Assembly: GCF_001659605.2 (NCBI RefSeq)
Contig: NC_035170.2
Span: 3,162,001 to 3,226,000 of the forward strand
Direction of reading: 5' to 3'
Source of the DNA: Manihot esculenta
Lineage: Eukaryota; Streptophyta; Magnoliopsida; Malpighiales; Euphorbiaceae
DNA: 64,000 bases
Positions 24,933-38,348 of this stretch are shown piece after piece; position 1 is the stretch's first letter; each line of letters begins with the position of its first letter. A program made the translations under genes and the position numbers. The notes beneath the pieces were generated by a model that made no database searches, was not told the origin of the DNA, and saw only the letters and a list, made by a program, of their open reading frames with translations.

Positions 24933-26573
24933 GGGATTCTTTTGATATTTTTCGAGTAACGGATAAAGTTCAAGTATTATTGCCTCCTCTGTGTTAGTTT
25001 ACATTTTTATGTTAAACATTGTCTTCTTGTTAGTAGATTTTCATTTCGGCCTTACGTCATTGCCGGACAAGTTTTGCTATTGCCATCAATCAAAAGCAAT
25101 TGAAGTAATATGTTTCAATTCATAATTTTGAAATTTATTTATCACCTCTAAAATGTAATTGCTTGCTGCTATGCGACTAGAATTGCGATCACTGCAAAAT
25201 CCATTTAGAAGCACAAACCATTCAAAAATTTAAATTGTGCATACTTTTTACTTTAAAAATGAGAATATTGTAAATTATAAAAATAAATAAATTTATATTT
25301 GACAAAAATAAATAAAATTAATAAAATTTTTGTGGAAAATTTAAATTTCAAATAGAAATGAATTAGTATAAATCAAGTTAAGATAGAGACAAGTAGATAA
25401 TATTGAGTCTTATTTAATAATTTTTCATTCATTAAATAAATGAGAATGGAGGAGATATGATATAAAATAAAATTTTGGCAAGAGGCATCGGGTGAAATTG
25501 TACATCTCATGCAGTAATCACAAGTTTACATGTAAAGTTGCCCAGAGTTGTTTGCATAGGCATGAGATTAGATTTTAATTCTTTTTTTTAATTATTATTC
25601 TTGATGTAAATTTATTTATATGTACATAAAAGTGGAAAGAGAAAAAATGTTAGGACTTTTTAAACTATTCTTCTTATTATTATTTTATTAATTATAATTT
25701 AATTGTTATTTAAAATTTTTTATTTTATTATTTAATTATATTAGTATTTTATTTAAATTCAAATTAATTAAAAAAATCTCTAAACATTTAAATTACTATT
25801 GATTAAATTTTATCATAGAAGAATTCTCTTAATATTTAAATTATTTATATTAAAACTTTATTATATATTAAATTAAATTTTTTCAAAAAATATTACAATT
25901 TTTTCAAAAAATATTACAATTTTTTTAAAAAAATTAATTTAATTATATTATTAATCTATTAAAATTTAAATTGATTGAAAAAAATTCTTAGTTAAATTTT
26001 ATTATAGAAGAAACAAAAATTTTTTATATAAAAATATAAAAAAAATAGTATCTTATGTTGAGAATCAAAATTTAATACTGTATTATTTTATTTAAAAATA
26101 AAAATTTAAAGCGGTTCTTTAATTTAAAAAATAGTTAGAATTGTAAATATTTTTTAAAATATTTAAAATTATAAGTATTAAATATTTTAATAAATAAAAA
26201 TTAAAGGATAAAAAATATTTAATTAAATAAAATATTATAATTAAAAGTTAATAGAAATTTAAATATTCTTTCAAATGAAAAATTATTATAAAAAAATTTA
26301 AATGTTTGATTTAAAAAAATATTATGTTAAAATTTAAAAATTAAAATATATTTTATTTAACAAAATATGTTAATTTAATTATATTAATATTATTTAATTA
26401 TAAGAAAATAAAAATAAATAAATTTGTGATGAGTAAGAGTAAAACAAAGGCTTAATTGAGAAGTTGCACGCCAACGACAGTCAAAAGCTAAAGTGAGAAA
26501 TCAGAAGACTCCGTAGAGTTTCGCTGCTCCTCTCTCAGTATTGTCTCGCTAGTAGCAGGCACAGCCTTAGGCC
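24933..26573. other. Spacer between HSP70 and GGB genes
   Basis: HSP70 3' UTR followed by AT-rich sequence (about 25230-26440) with short internal repeats, for example a direct repeat of a TTTTTTCAAAAAATATTACAA-like unit at about 25880-25925. No gene seen. The last 130 bp should hold the GGB promoter and leader. Confidence 0.5.
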
Positions 26574-29500
26574 ATGAGTACATCTACAGAAGAACCTCCA
26601 TCACAGCCACCGGTTGAGTGGGACCAATCCTCATCAGACGGAGAAGAACCATCACCATCACGGTCACCGTCGCAATCGTTTGACAGGGATCGCCACGTGG
26701 CTTACTTGGAGATGATGTACCAGATGCTGCCCAGCGATTACCAATCGCAAGAGATCAATCGGCTTACTCTCGCCTACTTCGCCATTTCCGGCCTTGACAT
26801 CCTCGGTGCTCTCGATCGCGTAAGCTATTGATCTAAATCTTAATTACTCTCTCAAGGGCCTGTTTGCTTCCTGGGAAATTAGGAAATGAGAAGAATTTTA
26901 CTTGGGAGATCTTTGGTTGTTTATTGCGTAAGATTTGGAATTTTGTTGATTATTTCAGTAGAATTGAAAAATTAGAATTCTAAGTTGGTATCAGGACAAG
27001 TTTTAAGATAAGATACTTTTAGACATGGATTTGGATTATCTGCCATGTAGGGGTGATTGTTAACAGTAAGGGCATCAGTATGGTTATTTGAAGTTACTTT
27101 GAGCCAAATGATTTTGAAAATGCAAGAAAAAGTTGAACATTTCGGGGGAAAAAGTAGGAATTGAACGAGTGGGTATGAAAAACTTTTAAATCATTAAAAT
27201 GACCTCTGGAATCAAATTTAACGTATTTCTTATAGTTGAGCTTTGTTTGCTGTGTAAAGCGTGAGGATTGGAATTAAGAGAATTTAAATCTGGAATTAGG
27301 GATGGAAAGTCTGAAATTTTCTTCCTGCCTCAAATATAACTTAGTTGTCTCCACAGTGGAAATCACCTTTTTCTTCCATGTCTTCTTTCTAAATTTAATA
27401 TTCTGGAGACCAATATTGATAAAAGCTTGATGAATTATGTGCTTCAGGTAGACAAAGATGCAGTTGCTAGTTGGGTTTTATCCTTTCAAGCTCACCCCGG
27501 TGATAAAGATCAACTGAACAATGGTATGAACTTGCCGTGGCACTACCAGTTTAAGCATCAGCCCTATTGAAAATGAGGAAAAAAAGAATGATGAGCTATT
27601 TGTTTGTTGCAGGACTATTCTATGGGTTCCAAGGTTCCCGATCCTCTCAATTCCTTTCGGACAGTGATGGGGTATTACAGAGTTGAGCTATTCCTTGATT
27701 ATATGCTTGTGGTTGGCAAGCTTGCAATGAGCAGTTCATTTATGTTTTGCTTGAAGGCTTGCAGCTACTTGCCTCCTTGCTACCATAAAAGCTGTAACTT
27801 TTTTCGTTTGATTTTCCTCCAGGTTTTGATTAACAACCTTAGTCATCTGGCTAGCACATACTGTGCCCTAGCCATACTGAAAATTGTTGGATATAATTTG
27901 TCAAATGTTGACTCCAAATCACTATTGACATCAATGAGAAACTTGCAGCAACCTGATGGCAGGTATACTTTATAGATCTTCTTGGATATCCAATTCCTTC
28001 TTGGAAGTTTACTTTTGTATAGCTTCAAGACTATTATTCTGCACTCTGATAGAAATTGTATACAGGTGAACCACCCCCCCTCCCCTTCCCCTTCCCCTGT
28101 CTAAAAAAATTTAAACAAATAAATAGAGAGGCCTTGTTTTGTGAATCTGAATTGTCGTTAACCTTTTATTTATTTATGCAGTTTGCTTCCCATACATATT
28201 GGGGCAGAGACAGATCTTCGTTTCATATACTGTGCTGGTAAGAAAAGAAAATATTATGCATGTTCATGAATATATTTAAATGATGTAATATCTATACAGC
28301 TAATTGATGTATCAGCGGCCATCTGTTTTATGTTGGAGGACTGGAGTGGTATGGATAAGGAAAAAGCCAAGGAGTACATCATAAAATGCCAAGTAAATTT
28401 TATTTTCTGATCTCTTTATTTTGTCATATTTATGTTCAAATTGAATCATTGATTCTTATGGTAGTCATCTTTTCTTTATTGTTTTTTTAGTGTGTTGCAT
28501 ATTATTTATGTTGAAGTGAAACTGTCTTTCAGTCATATGATGGTGGCTTTGGGATGGTTCCTGGCTCCGAATCTCATGGTGAGTTGAAAAATTTGTTGTA
28601 TGCTTGTATGCATTCTCTTAAATTTGGGATCAAGAGCAGTATAAATCAGATTTTCCAAGTTCAATAATTCTGTTGGTTTTAGCAAACTCCACATGAAGCT
28701 CAGTTTTAACTGATGTTCTCTTATAGCTCCCCGCCTTTGATTTTTATTCCAATATCTAGTTTTACTCCTTCAAGTGTTATTCAGAGATTATTTTACTGTT
28801 TAATTGCAATGATTTCTATGTACTAATTAGTGAAATTTTCACATGGATCGTTTTCATTTCTCTGTTCCATGGTTTTGTGACCTTAATTCTTCTAATGTTA
28901 TTTACCAACAATGTTCATCATAGTGGACAGGTGGTGGAACTTACTGTGCAGTTGCATCACTTCGACTGATGGGTTTTATGGAAGATGACCTTCTGTCTAC
29001 AAGCAGAGCATCTTCTATCATAAACCTTCCTTTGTTGTTGGAATGGTGCTTGCAGGTTTATTTTCTTCATTTGATTTTTGGAATCATTTCATAATATTGG
29101 TGACAGATTTCATAGCCGCGGTGTTGAGAATTTAAAACAATGAATTGGACTGACCCAAAGGGCATTCAGAGCTAAAAGAACCACAAAACTGCCTGAATAT
29201 CGTGCAAATCATTGCCTCCATTGTTCTCTATATTGTCTTTGAAGGTTTTCCTTCTGCCCCACTTGTAACTTTCCTTATTATTTTTCTCTGCTTCAGAGGC
29301 AAGCAGCAGATGGTGGTTTTCAAGGTAGACCAAACAAGCCTAGTGACACATGTTATGCATTTTGGTAATTGCCCAACTTGAGAAATTTCATGCAATAAGT
29401 TCGCATTTCTTCCATGCCTTCACAATGGCAACACACTTGTGCAGGGTTGGAGCAGTTTCGAGAATTTTAGGAGGCTACAAATTGATTGATGGGAAAGCTT

Positions 29501-30051
29501 TACGTGAATTTTTGATAACTTGTCAATCCAAGGTGCTGATCACCCTTGTTTCCAGAACTTCAGCACATGCATTTAGTCAAGACCTTTAGCCCTGAAAACT
29601 AAAGATCTCTTTAGCTTATTAGTTCCTAAGCACATGCATAATAATGGGCTTTTCCATCTTTAGAAAATAGGAATCACGCCAGTGCTGTTAAAATCTTTCC
29701 ACCTTTTACTGACATTGATAGTTCCTATGGTTGGATGATTATGACCTTTCGCCATTGAAAACTTCCTGGGATAGAAAACAGCAGAAAGGATTTGTGAGAA
29801 AGAACTAATGATTGTGATATGCTTAAAATTTCTGAACTTCTTCAACTTCAGATAAAATATGACTATCTAATTCCTGATTGCTTATAATTTTTTTTGCACA
29901 GTACGGGGGTTTTGGTAAATTTCCTGGTGAGTGGCCAGATTTATATCATTCCTACTATGGATACACAGCGTTCAGTATTTTGGAAGAACCTGGCCTTAAT
30001 TCACTCTCCTTCGAATTGGGAATAACAGATGTTGCTGCCTTTGGAATCTGA
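26574..30051 (+). CDS. GGB: Protein geranylgeranyltransferase type I, beta subunit
   Basis: Catalytic subunit of GGTase-I, which with the shared alpha subunit attaches geranylgeranyl to CaaX proteins such as Rho/ROP GTPases in the cytosol. Eleven exons join in one frame: 26574-26819, 27448-27523, 27613-27671, 27823-27962, 28182-28237, 28316-28392, 28533-28578, 28931-29055, 29297-29364, 29445-29532, 29902-30051. All introns are GT-AG. The product is 376 residues, about the family size. The predicted zinc ligands are visible: Asp292 and Cys294 in PSDTCYAFW and His343 in DLYHSYYGYTAFS. Prenyltransferase alpha/alpha-barrel repeats recur as DGG/YGGFG motifs (SYDGGFG, ADGGFQG, KYGGFGKFPGEWPD). The N-terminal 35 residues are Ser/Pro-rich. 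In plants this subunit is linked to abscisic acid and drought signalling; that is family knowledge. The gene looks intact. Confidence 0.94.
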
Positions 30052-33000
30052 TTTGATTGTTTTTCTTCTTTCGAAGGCTTTGCAATTCCAGCTAATTTGT
30101 TCTCTCTGTCACACTGAAATGTTATACATGAAGATTACTAGTAGACATGGTGATTGTCATTGTTGATCTCATTGATCCAACTGATTTTTTTTTTGTTATA
30201 TAACACTCAGGTGTAACAATAAGGCCCAGAGTGGAATTGTTGTGACTTTGCTATAAGAGTAGTGGTTTTATTGCAGGTTATCGGCTCCGTACCCCCCATC
30301 TGCTATCTTTTATTAAAGATAGTTTCATGCTACACTCCTCAATATTTATTTTACCAGCTTTTGGATAATGACAGATTACTTCACCGACTTCCTGTCGTCG
30401 GCCACTGTACGAGGTGGATGTTTGTGAAGTCTTGTATCATTGTGGTAATTTGTACTAAACATAATGACTCGAGCTGAGGGCTTATTAAACTTGATGACTT
30501 CAGGAGCTTTGCAATGAAGTTTGGCTTCTTGGAAAGGTAAAATTATTTAATAAATATAATAGAAAAGTTTTACATTTACAAATCTCTTATTAGTCTGTTG
30601 TTAATTAGTGGATCACTGGCCCTATTATTAATTAATGATAGAATATATTTATGGTTAAATTTAGAAAAACCATTTTATATGATAGATAATGAAAATATTA
30701 ATTATTTATTCCTTAAATAATAGAACTAAAACTCTTTAATCATTTTAGTAAAAAAAAAAAATAGTTGAGTTAGTTTTAGATTGTAACTATTTGCTTATTA
30801 ACATTCCAACTATTTATATTATCTAGTCTCATTAGTTTTAACCATTTATACTATTTAGCACTTCTAATTAAGGCTAAAATATATTTATTAATATTTTATT
30901 AGACAGAAGGATAAAAACTTTTGTTTTACGAAAAATAATAATATTTAATTAAAATTTGAAAAATAAAGATTAAATAATTAACTTTAACAAATACTTAACT
31001 TTGATTTTTACAGGAATCTAATAAATAATTTTACCCAATAATTCATAGTATTAACCCCTTGTCTATCATTTTAATGGTTGATAATTAAAATAAGAAAAAA
31101 GTAAAATTTGGTTTACTTGAAGTCATGAGTTTGCTTTCTATTCTTGAATACACGTCATTTATCACCCTCTAAAAAAAAGCTTCTCTTTTTAAGTTTTATA
31201 AAAACAGTTCTTCTTTGATTGAGGTTGTTAGTGTGTAAGGCAAGAGGCCATTATCTTGCTTTGCCCCTCCTAGGAAAGGGTGATACTATCCACCCTGTCT
31301 CGATGGACATCCTTTCCATAAAATTGTAATTAGTCTTTTTTATTGTTTATTTTTTCTTTTATTTTCTTGCAAGCGAGCTTAGCGAGAAAGTAGATATATG
31401 TCCTACCTTGTGTGTGGACATGTGTTTTTTTTGTGTTCGATCTTTTTTGGATCTAGGACTCCATAAGTGCAACAATGGAAGGTGAAATAGCTCCGTTGAT
31501 GTCTTTTGACCAAGAGTTCTCTCTTGAATCGAGCAGTAGTTTCTCAACGTGATTGTGAGAGAGTCTTTCTTTCCTTTTATGTGGAATCGAGATTCGTTGA
31601 TTAGTGTAATTCAGTGTTGTTATATCATATGTAGTGGTTGGTAACTTTGTTTTCACGGTATAATAGTAATTTTTATTTCTTGACTCACAAGGGCGGAACA
31701 TCTTCTTTTTCGGGAGTTGTGTTCTAACTTATGGGCTCTTCTCTAAATAAAATTACAAGTTCTTTGAGTGCCTTTTCTGGAGCTCTGTTTACTGTTAGAG
31801 ATATTATCAAGTTTAGCTGACAATATTTGACCTCTTGAATCTCTAAAGGTTTCAAGAGGAGAAGAGAAACGTACTGTGGAAGATGATACAATTGAATTTG
31901 GGTCTTCTTTTGAATTGCCATTCAAGTCTAGAGTTTTATTCTTTTTGCATCTTAATCTCTAAAACTTCTATATGAGATACCATATATTATAATTTTGGAC
32001 TTTTTCTAATGAGATACCATATATTTACAATTACATTGGTTCCATTGACAAATTTACTAGTAGAGAGCAGCCACAACAATGTCCCATTTTCCCTAGTTTT
32101 ACACACAGAAATGTATTCGTTTGCTTTGCTATTAATCTCTTTGGGCACAAGATGTTTAAAATCACTCCACCACTAGAAGACTTGTTTCTGTTAAAACTAT
32201 AATCGTCAAATGTGCAGGATTGACACCATTATTAGTGCAATTATTGTTTGATGAAATGGAGAGCTTGTTATCCAAGTTGCCATAGAAGAATAAAAAAATT
32301 GGGATTTACTATCAGAAGAAGATGACAATGAGGAGAAGTCTCGGTCGAAGATTTTCAATATCTTAATTTGGCTTTCCAAGTGTTGAGGGTGTAGAAAATT
32401 AATTTGGTGATATCGAAAATTCCAATGGTGATAACATCATTGGACAAAGAAGGAGAAGGATAAGAATATTGAATTATGCATATATCCTGTTTGATAAAAT
32501 ATCTCATAAAGATATTGAGTGAGAGTTATATTTTTTAGAGATTTTTCAACTTAATTAAGGGTATTATGGTCATTTTTTACTTTATTAACATCAATATTAA
32601 TAGAAATACTTATCCTTCCACAGCGGAAGGGAATGTTAACAAAGAAAAGAAAATAATAAAAAAAAGTATTTTAGATATTACATTTATTTAACCATGCATC
32701 TCATAAGTAGTTTTTGCTTGATTCGTAAACAATCCCACAAAAACCATTTGCTTGCTTTAAGTTTAAAACAACTTCATCTTTGATTTCTTCTTAAATTATA
32801 TTCTAAGCTTACTCATCTTTAACAATAAATTAAACATCTAAAATCAAAGAGGCACATGATTGGGAAGCTAGAAAATTTGTGAATCACAGGGAAAATGGTT
32901 GCATGCCTTAAAAAGAGAAACCCCAGATCCACAGGACATGGGATTCTTCACTATAATTCTTAAGAATTTGTCTAATAATAACCCTGGTAGGTTCAAGGTT

Positions 33001-33339
33001 GGCAGGTGATCAGCCAGCTAGCTTCAATAATAATAATAACAACAATAATATAAAAATTAACCATTTCCTCAATCTTTGAAGAATTACTATTTAATTTTTA
33101 TTGTAATGAAATTAATATTTTAGGGAATTAATATGAGACTTTTTGAATTTTTTATTATTTATTTGTTCATATTTTTCTAAAACTTTATTTTATTCTGGCT
33201 ATCACTAAAATTTGCAAAACTTTTGTTTTAAATATTTTAAAACAGTAGTTTCAAAAAAAAAAATTAAACCAGCATATATATATATATATCAATTATTAAA
33301 CATCAATTATGAAAAAATAAACAAATTTTTTTTAAAAAA

Positions 33340-33500
33340 AAAGTTATAATTTAAATATTTTTTCTATTTTTTTCAACAAAAATAATTTTCAACACGTTTT
33401 TTCAATTTTTCATAAAAAATAAAACAAAGAAAATAAAAATAAAACTACAGATAGAAAGTAGAAAATTATTTTTTATAATTAAATATACTCTTAAACTTTC
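33340..33500 (-). repeat. MITE-like dispersed repeat, copy 2
   Basis: In reverse complement this begins TTTAAGAGTATATTTAATTA then TAAAAAATAATTTTC and a TAGTTTTATTTTTATTTTCT block, matching the order of blocks at 5405-5590. It is probably the same small transposon family in the opposite orientation. Confidence 0.4.
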
Positions 33501-34489
33501 AAAAAATGCTCAAATTTTATATATTTTATTGTCAATTTTTTATTGACTCCTTGAAAAGTCAAAGGTAAAATAATTCAAAAGCAAACTATTTGAACCAAAA
33601 AAGTCCTCAATTCAAGCCAACTTTCATACCTAAATTCATTCATCTTCTTGTCCAGTACCAATCTAGCAATGCAATCAACAAATATTAAAATAAATTGAAT
33701 AAAATTGGAGGAAAAAGACACTAAACAAGAAAATGCTTGGTCCAGCACGATTGCCACTACTTTGTCATCAAAACAATTATATGAACTCGCATCTTTCAGG
33801 GATGGTGCCAATGGAGCAAAGGTTGACAGCAAAGATGGGTTGGAAGGAGGGTCAAAGGGCTTGGGTGACAAGATTAAGGGATCACAACACCATTGATGGC
33901 AAAGGAAACTGATGGTAAGGCTTGAGTGCTCGTGATACAAAGCTAGCCAAAAAGGTGAAGAGTGTGAATTTCAATGGACCACCTACTCAGTTTTTCAGCT
34001 CCTTGACCAAATGTTAAATTCACAAAAACATCTTTTAGGCACACACGGCCTTTCCTTTTCTCTATTTCTCTTGCCTTTCTTTTTCCCCAGACACTATTTA
34101 TGGGATTTCAAATTTGGTCTGATCACTGATCTTGACCTTTTCTTCAATTGTCCAGCTCGTTTAAATCTCCTTCCCACCTTTGCCTATGATGTGCATAATA
34201 CACTTGAATGCAAATGAGTCCCAAGTTAGATTGTAGAGGTTGATCAAAGTGCAAGCAGCAAAAAGGGTGAAACAAAATTTGCAACACTTCTTTCACCTTC
34301 CTTGTTTATGTTCATATCAAATATGAACCTCAATCAAGGTTTAGGATTCAGTAGGTGAGGGACGGATTGAACATCCCAATAGCGAATGTGAATCAAATTG
34401 CAGACCACTAATTCTAATTCTTGAGAATCCAAACTGTTACAGCTAAAGCAATTCATGTTATTAGAGCAGCTCTCAAACATCTAAGCTGT

Positions 34490-34715
34490 GTGATTACTTA
34501 CTCTCAGTTTGGCAAGAAAAATAATTCAAATGAATTCTTACAAAATCATGTATGATTTCATTTTCTTTAAAAATAAAAACTGTGCAAGTTAAAAATGGAA
34601 ATGAATTTTTACATTCCAAACATGAAATTTGATAGAAAAGGAATGAATTGTTTTGAATTGAATTGAATTCTTGTGAAATCTTTGATTCCAAACAAGGGGT
34701 TAAAGAAACATCAAA
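34490..34715. repeat. MITE-like candidate
   Basis: A block with repeated AATTGAATT/GAATTC-type steps and an end reading TGATTCCAAACAAGGGGTTA, a wording common at the ends of small plant transposons. No clear inverted terminal repeat or target duplication was found. Confidence 0.25.
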
Positions 34716-35482
34716 GATTCAGAAAGGATGTAGTTCTAGCCTCTAGAGGGCAAGTGGGTTTAAGGGTTTCCACTAAAATTCTCATAACTTTCACAAGAAA
34801 TGTGAACTAATTTAACAAAGATCACAGGAAATCAAATATGAGAAGCTAGGTTTATACCCAAATGACAGCAGACCATATTAAGGCCAAATCTGCAAGTTTT
34901 CCTACAAAAAACTTATATGGATTATAGTTATTAACCAAATGCAACTATACATGTTATTTATTATATCCAGAAATACTATTTTCAGCTAGATCCACCATAG
35001 CCTAATGAAACCTAAAATCAAAGGTTTAACTTTCTTCCCTAGAAATGCAAGAAAACAAACAAGCAACTATCACCAATTATAACCAAAAGAGGAAAGGTTT
35101 CCTTCCTGCTCCTTCCTTGCCCACCAAATCTCATCTATTCTTTCTCAAAATTAAACAAAACCCAGTTAACAACAAATCCAAATACAGAATTATGCGCTTA
35201 ATTACTCAAAGCTACGACAGAAGCAATAACAAAGCATCAGCATAAAGCAGTAAAAGTCTTTCTATTAAAGGGAGACGAAGAAAAATATACAGAGATGGAT
35301 CTGTAACCAGTAGCTTAATAATCCATCAAAAAAAGACCATCAAGAAAACAGAATACGTGCATACTCACACAGATTAAGATGAGTTTATCGTAATCTAATC
35401 TGATTTTTTTTTCTTTTTTTTCCCTCTTCAATCCGCACAATAATGTTAAAAAATTGATTTTTTTTTCTAGTCATCATTATCA

Positions 35483-36205
35483 TCAAAGGCATAGACCAGT
35501 ACACTGGAGATCATCAATAACAAAGTCAACCTGATCCATCGGTGGAAAATTCAGATCGAAAGGTAAGGGCTTCCGGCAGCTCAAGGACGAGGATGATGCA
35601 ATATCACCATCGTCAATAACCGAAGACGACGAATCACAATCGCTTTGACAATCCTCCGGCACCATCGGTTGAGTCCTCTGATGGGTCTTCTTCGGGGCAG
35701 TCGCCGACAACAAAATCCGCGATCTTTTTGTTGCTGTTGTTGACACCGGTGGCCTGGGACCGCTGAAAGATTCCACCGTACTGCTCTGACTGCTAGAAGT
35801 GGGTCTCTGGGGATTTACGTGATGCTCATCAAATCCATCTGCTGTATATAACCTGTGATCCATGAAAGAATCGGGGGGGTTTTGGTAGGTGAAAGGGGAT
35901 AAATGGGAGGATGAGATGACAAAATTGGTTTTGGCCTTGGGTCCACGGAGGGAAAGGGCGGCAGCGTCATAAGCACGGGCAGCATCCTCCGCGGAGTCGA
36001 AGGTACCGAGCCAGACTCTAGTCTTTTTCAAAGGATCTCTGATCTCGGCGGCAAATCTGCCCCATGTTCTTTTCCGGACTCCTCTATATCTGGGTTCTTT
36101 CCCCTTTATTATATTTTGAGGTGCAGATCCGTTTGGTTCCACTACTCCTTCAGTTGCTGCGGCGGTGGTGGCCGCGGCGGCGGCTGCTGCTCTTCTTCTC
36201 CTCAT
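35483..36205 (-). CDS. ERF3: ERF3-type AP2/ERF transcriptional repressor
   Basis: Group VIII ethylene-response factor, a nuclear protein expected to bind GCC-box promoters and repress. Single exon, 240 residues. It starts MRRRR plus a poly-Ala tract (residues 6-17, encoded by a GCN repeat). The AP2/ERF domain is at about 39-97 with [36 protein letters not shown] and GPKAKTNF. A middle FMDHRLYT motif and [12 protein letters not shown] follow, then [18 protein letters not shown]. Near the C terminus is the EAR repressor motif DLNFPP (about 217-222), and the tail is [10 protein letters not shown]. This motif order is that of the ERF3/ERF7 group. Two AP2 positions are less usual: Thr in RKRTWGR (usually Pro) and Leu in RDPLKK (usually Trp). 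The frame is intact, and absence of introns is normal for the group. Confidence 0.95.
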   Translation of the reverse strand: MRRRRAAAAAAATTAAATEGVVEPNGSAPQNIIKGKEPRYRGVRKRTWGRFAAEIRDPLKKTRVWLGTFDSAEDAARAYDAAALSLRGPKAKTNFVISSSHLSPFTYQNPPDSFMDHRLYTADGFDEHHVNPQRPTSSSQSSTVESFSGPRPPVSTTATKRSRILLSATAPKKTHQRTQPMVPEDCQSDCDSSSSVIDDGDIASSSSLSCRKPLPFDLNFPPMDQVDFVIDDLQCTGLCL

Positions 36206-36416
36206 ACGGGATTTTGAAGAACAATATGAAAGAATAGAACGAAATAAAAGGGCACAGGGTGGATTGTGAGGAAAACGGAAAGAAAACCCACAATCAACAC
36301 CAAATCAAGAAATCAGGATCAAGAATTCATATTGTTGAATGAAGCTTCGTCGAATGGATAACGGAGAAGAGAAGGAAGAGGCGAAAATGGTATAGAAATC
36401 ATAAATGGATGAGAGG

Positions 36417-36458
<42 letters not shown>

Positions 36459-36520
36459 AGAGGATGGGAATCAGTGCGCCAGCAACCGGATGGCACACCA
36501 CCTTCTCTCCTACACAATAT
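36206..36520 (-). promoter_or_regulatory. ERF3 5' leader with (GA)n tract
   Basis: On the plus strand a run of about 18 GA units (36421-36457) lies 216 bp upstream of the ERF start; in the mRNA sense this is a (CT)n tract. GA/CT tracts near start sites are common in plant regulatory genes and bind BPC-type factors. The transcription start was not determined. Confidence 0.5.
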
Positions 36521-37812
36521 TTATTATTTTTAAAATTTTAGTTTAATTTTTTATTTTTAACTTTTAATTGTTTTAGAATACATTTGTATAAACCAAGGTT
36601 TAAATATTTTGATAATTTTTATTTGAGTGATTTTTTGGTCATATCTAATAATTTTTTTTTTATTTGCTTGAGTTTGGAGGCGTCTATCAAGGGTTTAAAA
36701 CGGACAAATTAATCCAAATACAAGGAAATCCAAAGGAAACCTAAAACTCATATATATGAAACCTTACTCTTATGCTTGAAAAAAATTGATCCACCACCTT
36801 AAGGGACAAATGCCAAACGAAGGAGGTTTAAGGTTGCTTGGAGACAATCCAGATGAAAGTGCAAGAAACTACAAATGCAACAAATTATAATCAAAGAAAT
36901 CACCTGGCCGAGAGAGAGGATGGTGACCGTATTTATCAGTAATTTCAACACATCTTAAGAATTAATCGTCTGCAGGTCGAGAGAGAGGATGATGGCCGTG
37001 TTTATTAGTAATTTCAACACATTTTAAGAATTAATCGTCCAGCAGACATAAAATGGTACATAATTTTATAATTGATCAACAACAGAGCTAAAATATGTGA
37101 TCTCTAAAATTATTTGAAAAATAATAGAAGCCTTCCATAAAGGGAGCACCGTCTCTCTCTACCACATGCAAATGGCTTCAAGAAAATGAACAAAATATCA
37201 AGACTCTTCGGTCTATATACATATCAAAAAATTAAGAAATTAAAACATAAAGACCAAATAATAAGGAAAGCAATAAATCTAAGGAAATCCTCAAAATTTC
37301 CACTGTATTTGTTGTAAGAAAATAAAAATATAAAGAACTACTTAGAGGTGAGGTAGAAAAATGTAACCACTTGGAGGTGAGGGAGAAAAACATACTCTTC
37401 AAATGGTAGAAATGAGAGATCTTTTTTTGTTCAGGCAAAGCAAAAAGAGTTCAATGAATAGTAATAAAATGGAGCTAATTTTAAGAGAAAAGAAATAAGA
37501 TGAAAATTCTCTCTTTAGATTAGTCTAGAGAGGAAAAAAAAAATGTGTAAAGAGAAAAAATAAACGTATTGTGGGTGGTTGGGAGATTTCAAAAACTTAA
37601 AATACTAACTTTTAAAATTAAAGAAAAAAACTTTCAAACTTTTAAAATCTCATTATTTCCTATATTTTCATTAAAAAGCGCAATAATATGTTAAATTCTT
37701 ATTTCAACATATTAAACATTTTAATTTTAACATAAAAATAGATCTATGGAAGCAGCTAATGTCACGCATATTATTTATACATCGGATTGCACAAATTGTA
37801 TAGTTTCATTAA
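36521..37812. other. Spacer between ERF3 and the retrotransposon nest
   Basis: No gene. Contains a 69-bp imperfect tandem duplication at 36906-37044 (listed separately). The short open frame at 37232-37438 is not convincing. Confidence 0.5.
36906..37044 (+). repeat. 69-bp tandem duplication
   Basis: Copies starting GGCCGAGAGAGAGGATG (36906) and GGTCGAGAGAGAGGATG (36975) both continue through AATTTCAACACAT and AAGAATTAATCGTC. A few substitutions separate them. Confidence 0.9.
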
Positions 37813-38348
37813 TGCAATTAAAAAATAGAGTTGTACTATGATTAGCTAAACGTGTAAGAAAAAGAATGTGAGGTGGCGGTAGGTGTCTATAACAGTCACT
37901 CTAACGCTCAAATCAGTATATTGGAGAAGAAAGTGAATGTAACGAATGGTTTAGAATTTTAGTATAAGAGAATAGCGTACATTTACCTCTGTGACCGCTC
38001 TCTTTTTATATTGTAAAAAGATGAAAATAAATATATATAGCATTTCTTGATAATCCAGCAATAATGTAGCTAGCTACTTGATAAGGGATATCGTCAGCTC
38101 ATAGGTTGATGATCCCGCAATTACAGGCATAATGAGGATATGTTGGATTGTGTCTAATAATGGTAACTTAGTGCCGAGACTTGTATTATCTATGGGAGGG
38201 CAAGTCTTAGTGATGAACTTGAGTATCAAGGTGTCTAGATTTTCCTTTTCTCGTGCGGAACTATATTTCTCACTTATCAGATCATTGCCACGTGGATATA
38301 TTCTGTAGTGATAGCTCATGGCTTACTTTAGATAATATTTATGTAGCA
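37813..38348 (-). repeat. 3' LTR of the Tat-like element
   Basis: Aligns with 60780-61287: shared landmarks include AGTATA(T/C)TGGAGAAGA, CATTTCTTGATAATC/ATTTCTTGATAATCT and GGTTGATGATCCC/GGTCGATGATCCC. The right edge is GTAGCA/ATAGCA, the minus-strand TG start. Confidence 0.85.

Larger units (their letters stand above)
30052..35482. other. Long spacer, mostly AT-rich
   Basis: Starts with the GGB 3' UTR. Less AT-rich islands at about 31140-32560 and 33560-34500 hold only short frames without recognised domains (31453-31701 and 33575-33940, minus strand). The island at 31140-31960 could be a decayed retroposon 5' region, but no protein motif supports it. Two MITE-like repeats are listed separately. 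About 35000-35480 is the 3' flank of the ERF gene. Confidence 0.5.

Noticed and set aside
31140..31960. Possible LINE ORF1 or retroposon 5' region
   Set aside because: Only loose resemblance; no motif clear enough to name a family.
33575..33940. Overlapping plus and minus open frames
   Set aside because: No recognisable motif in either; length is within chance for this base composition.
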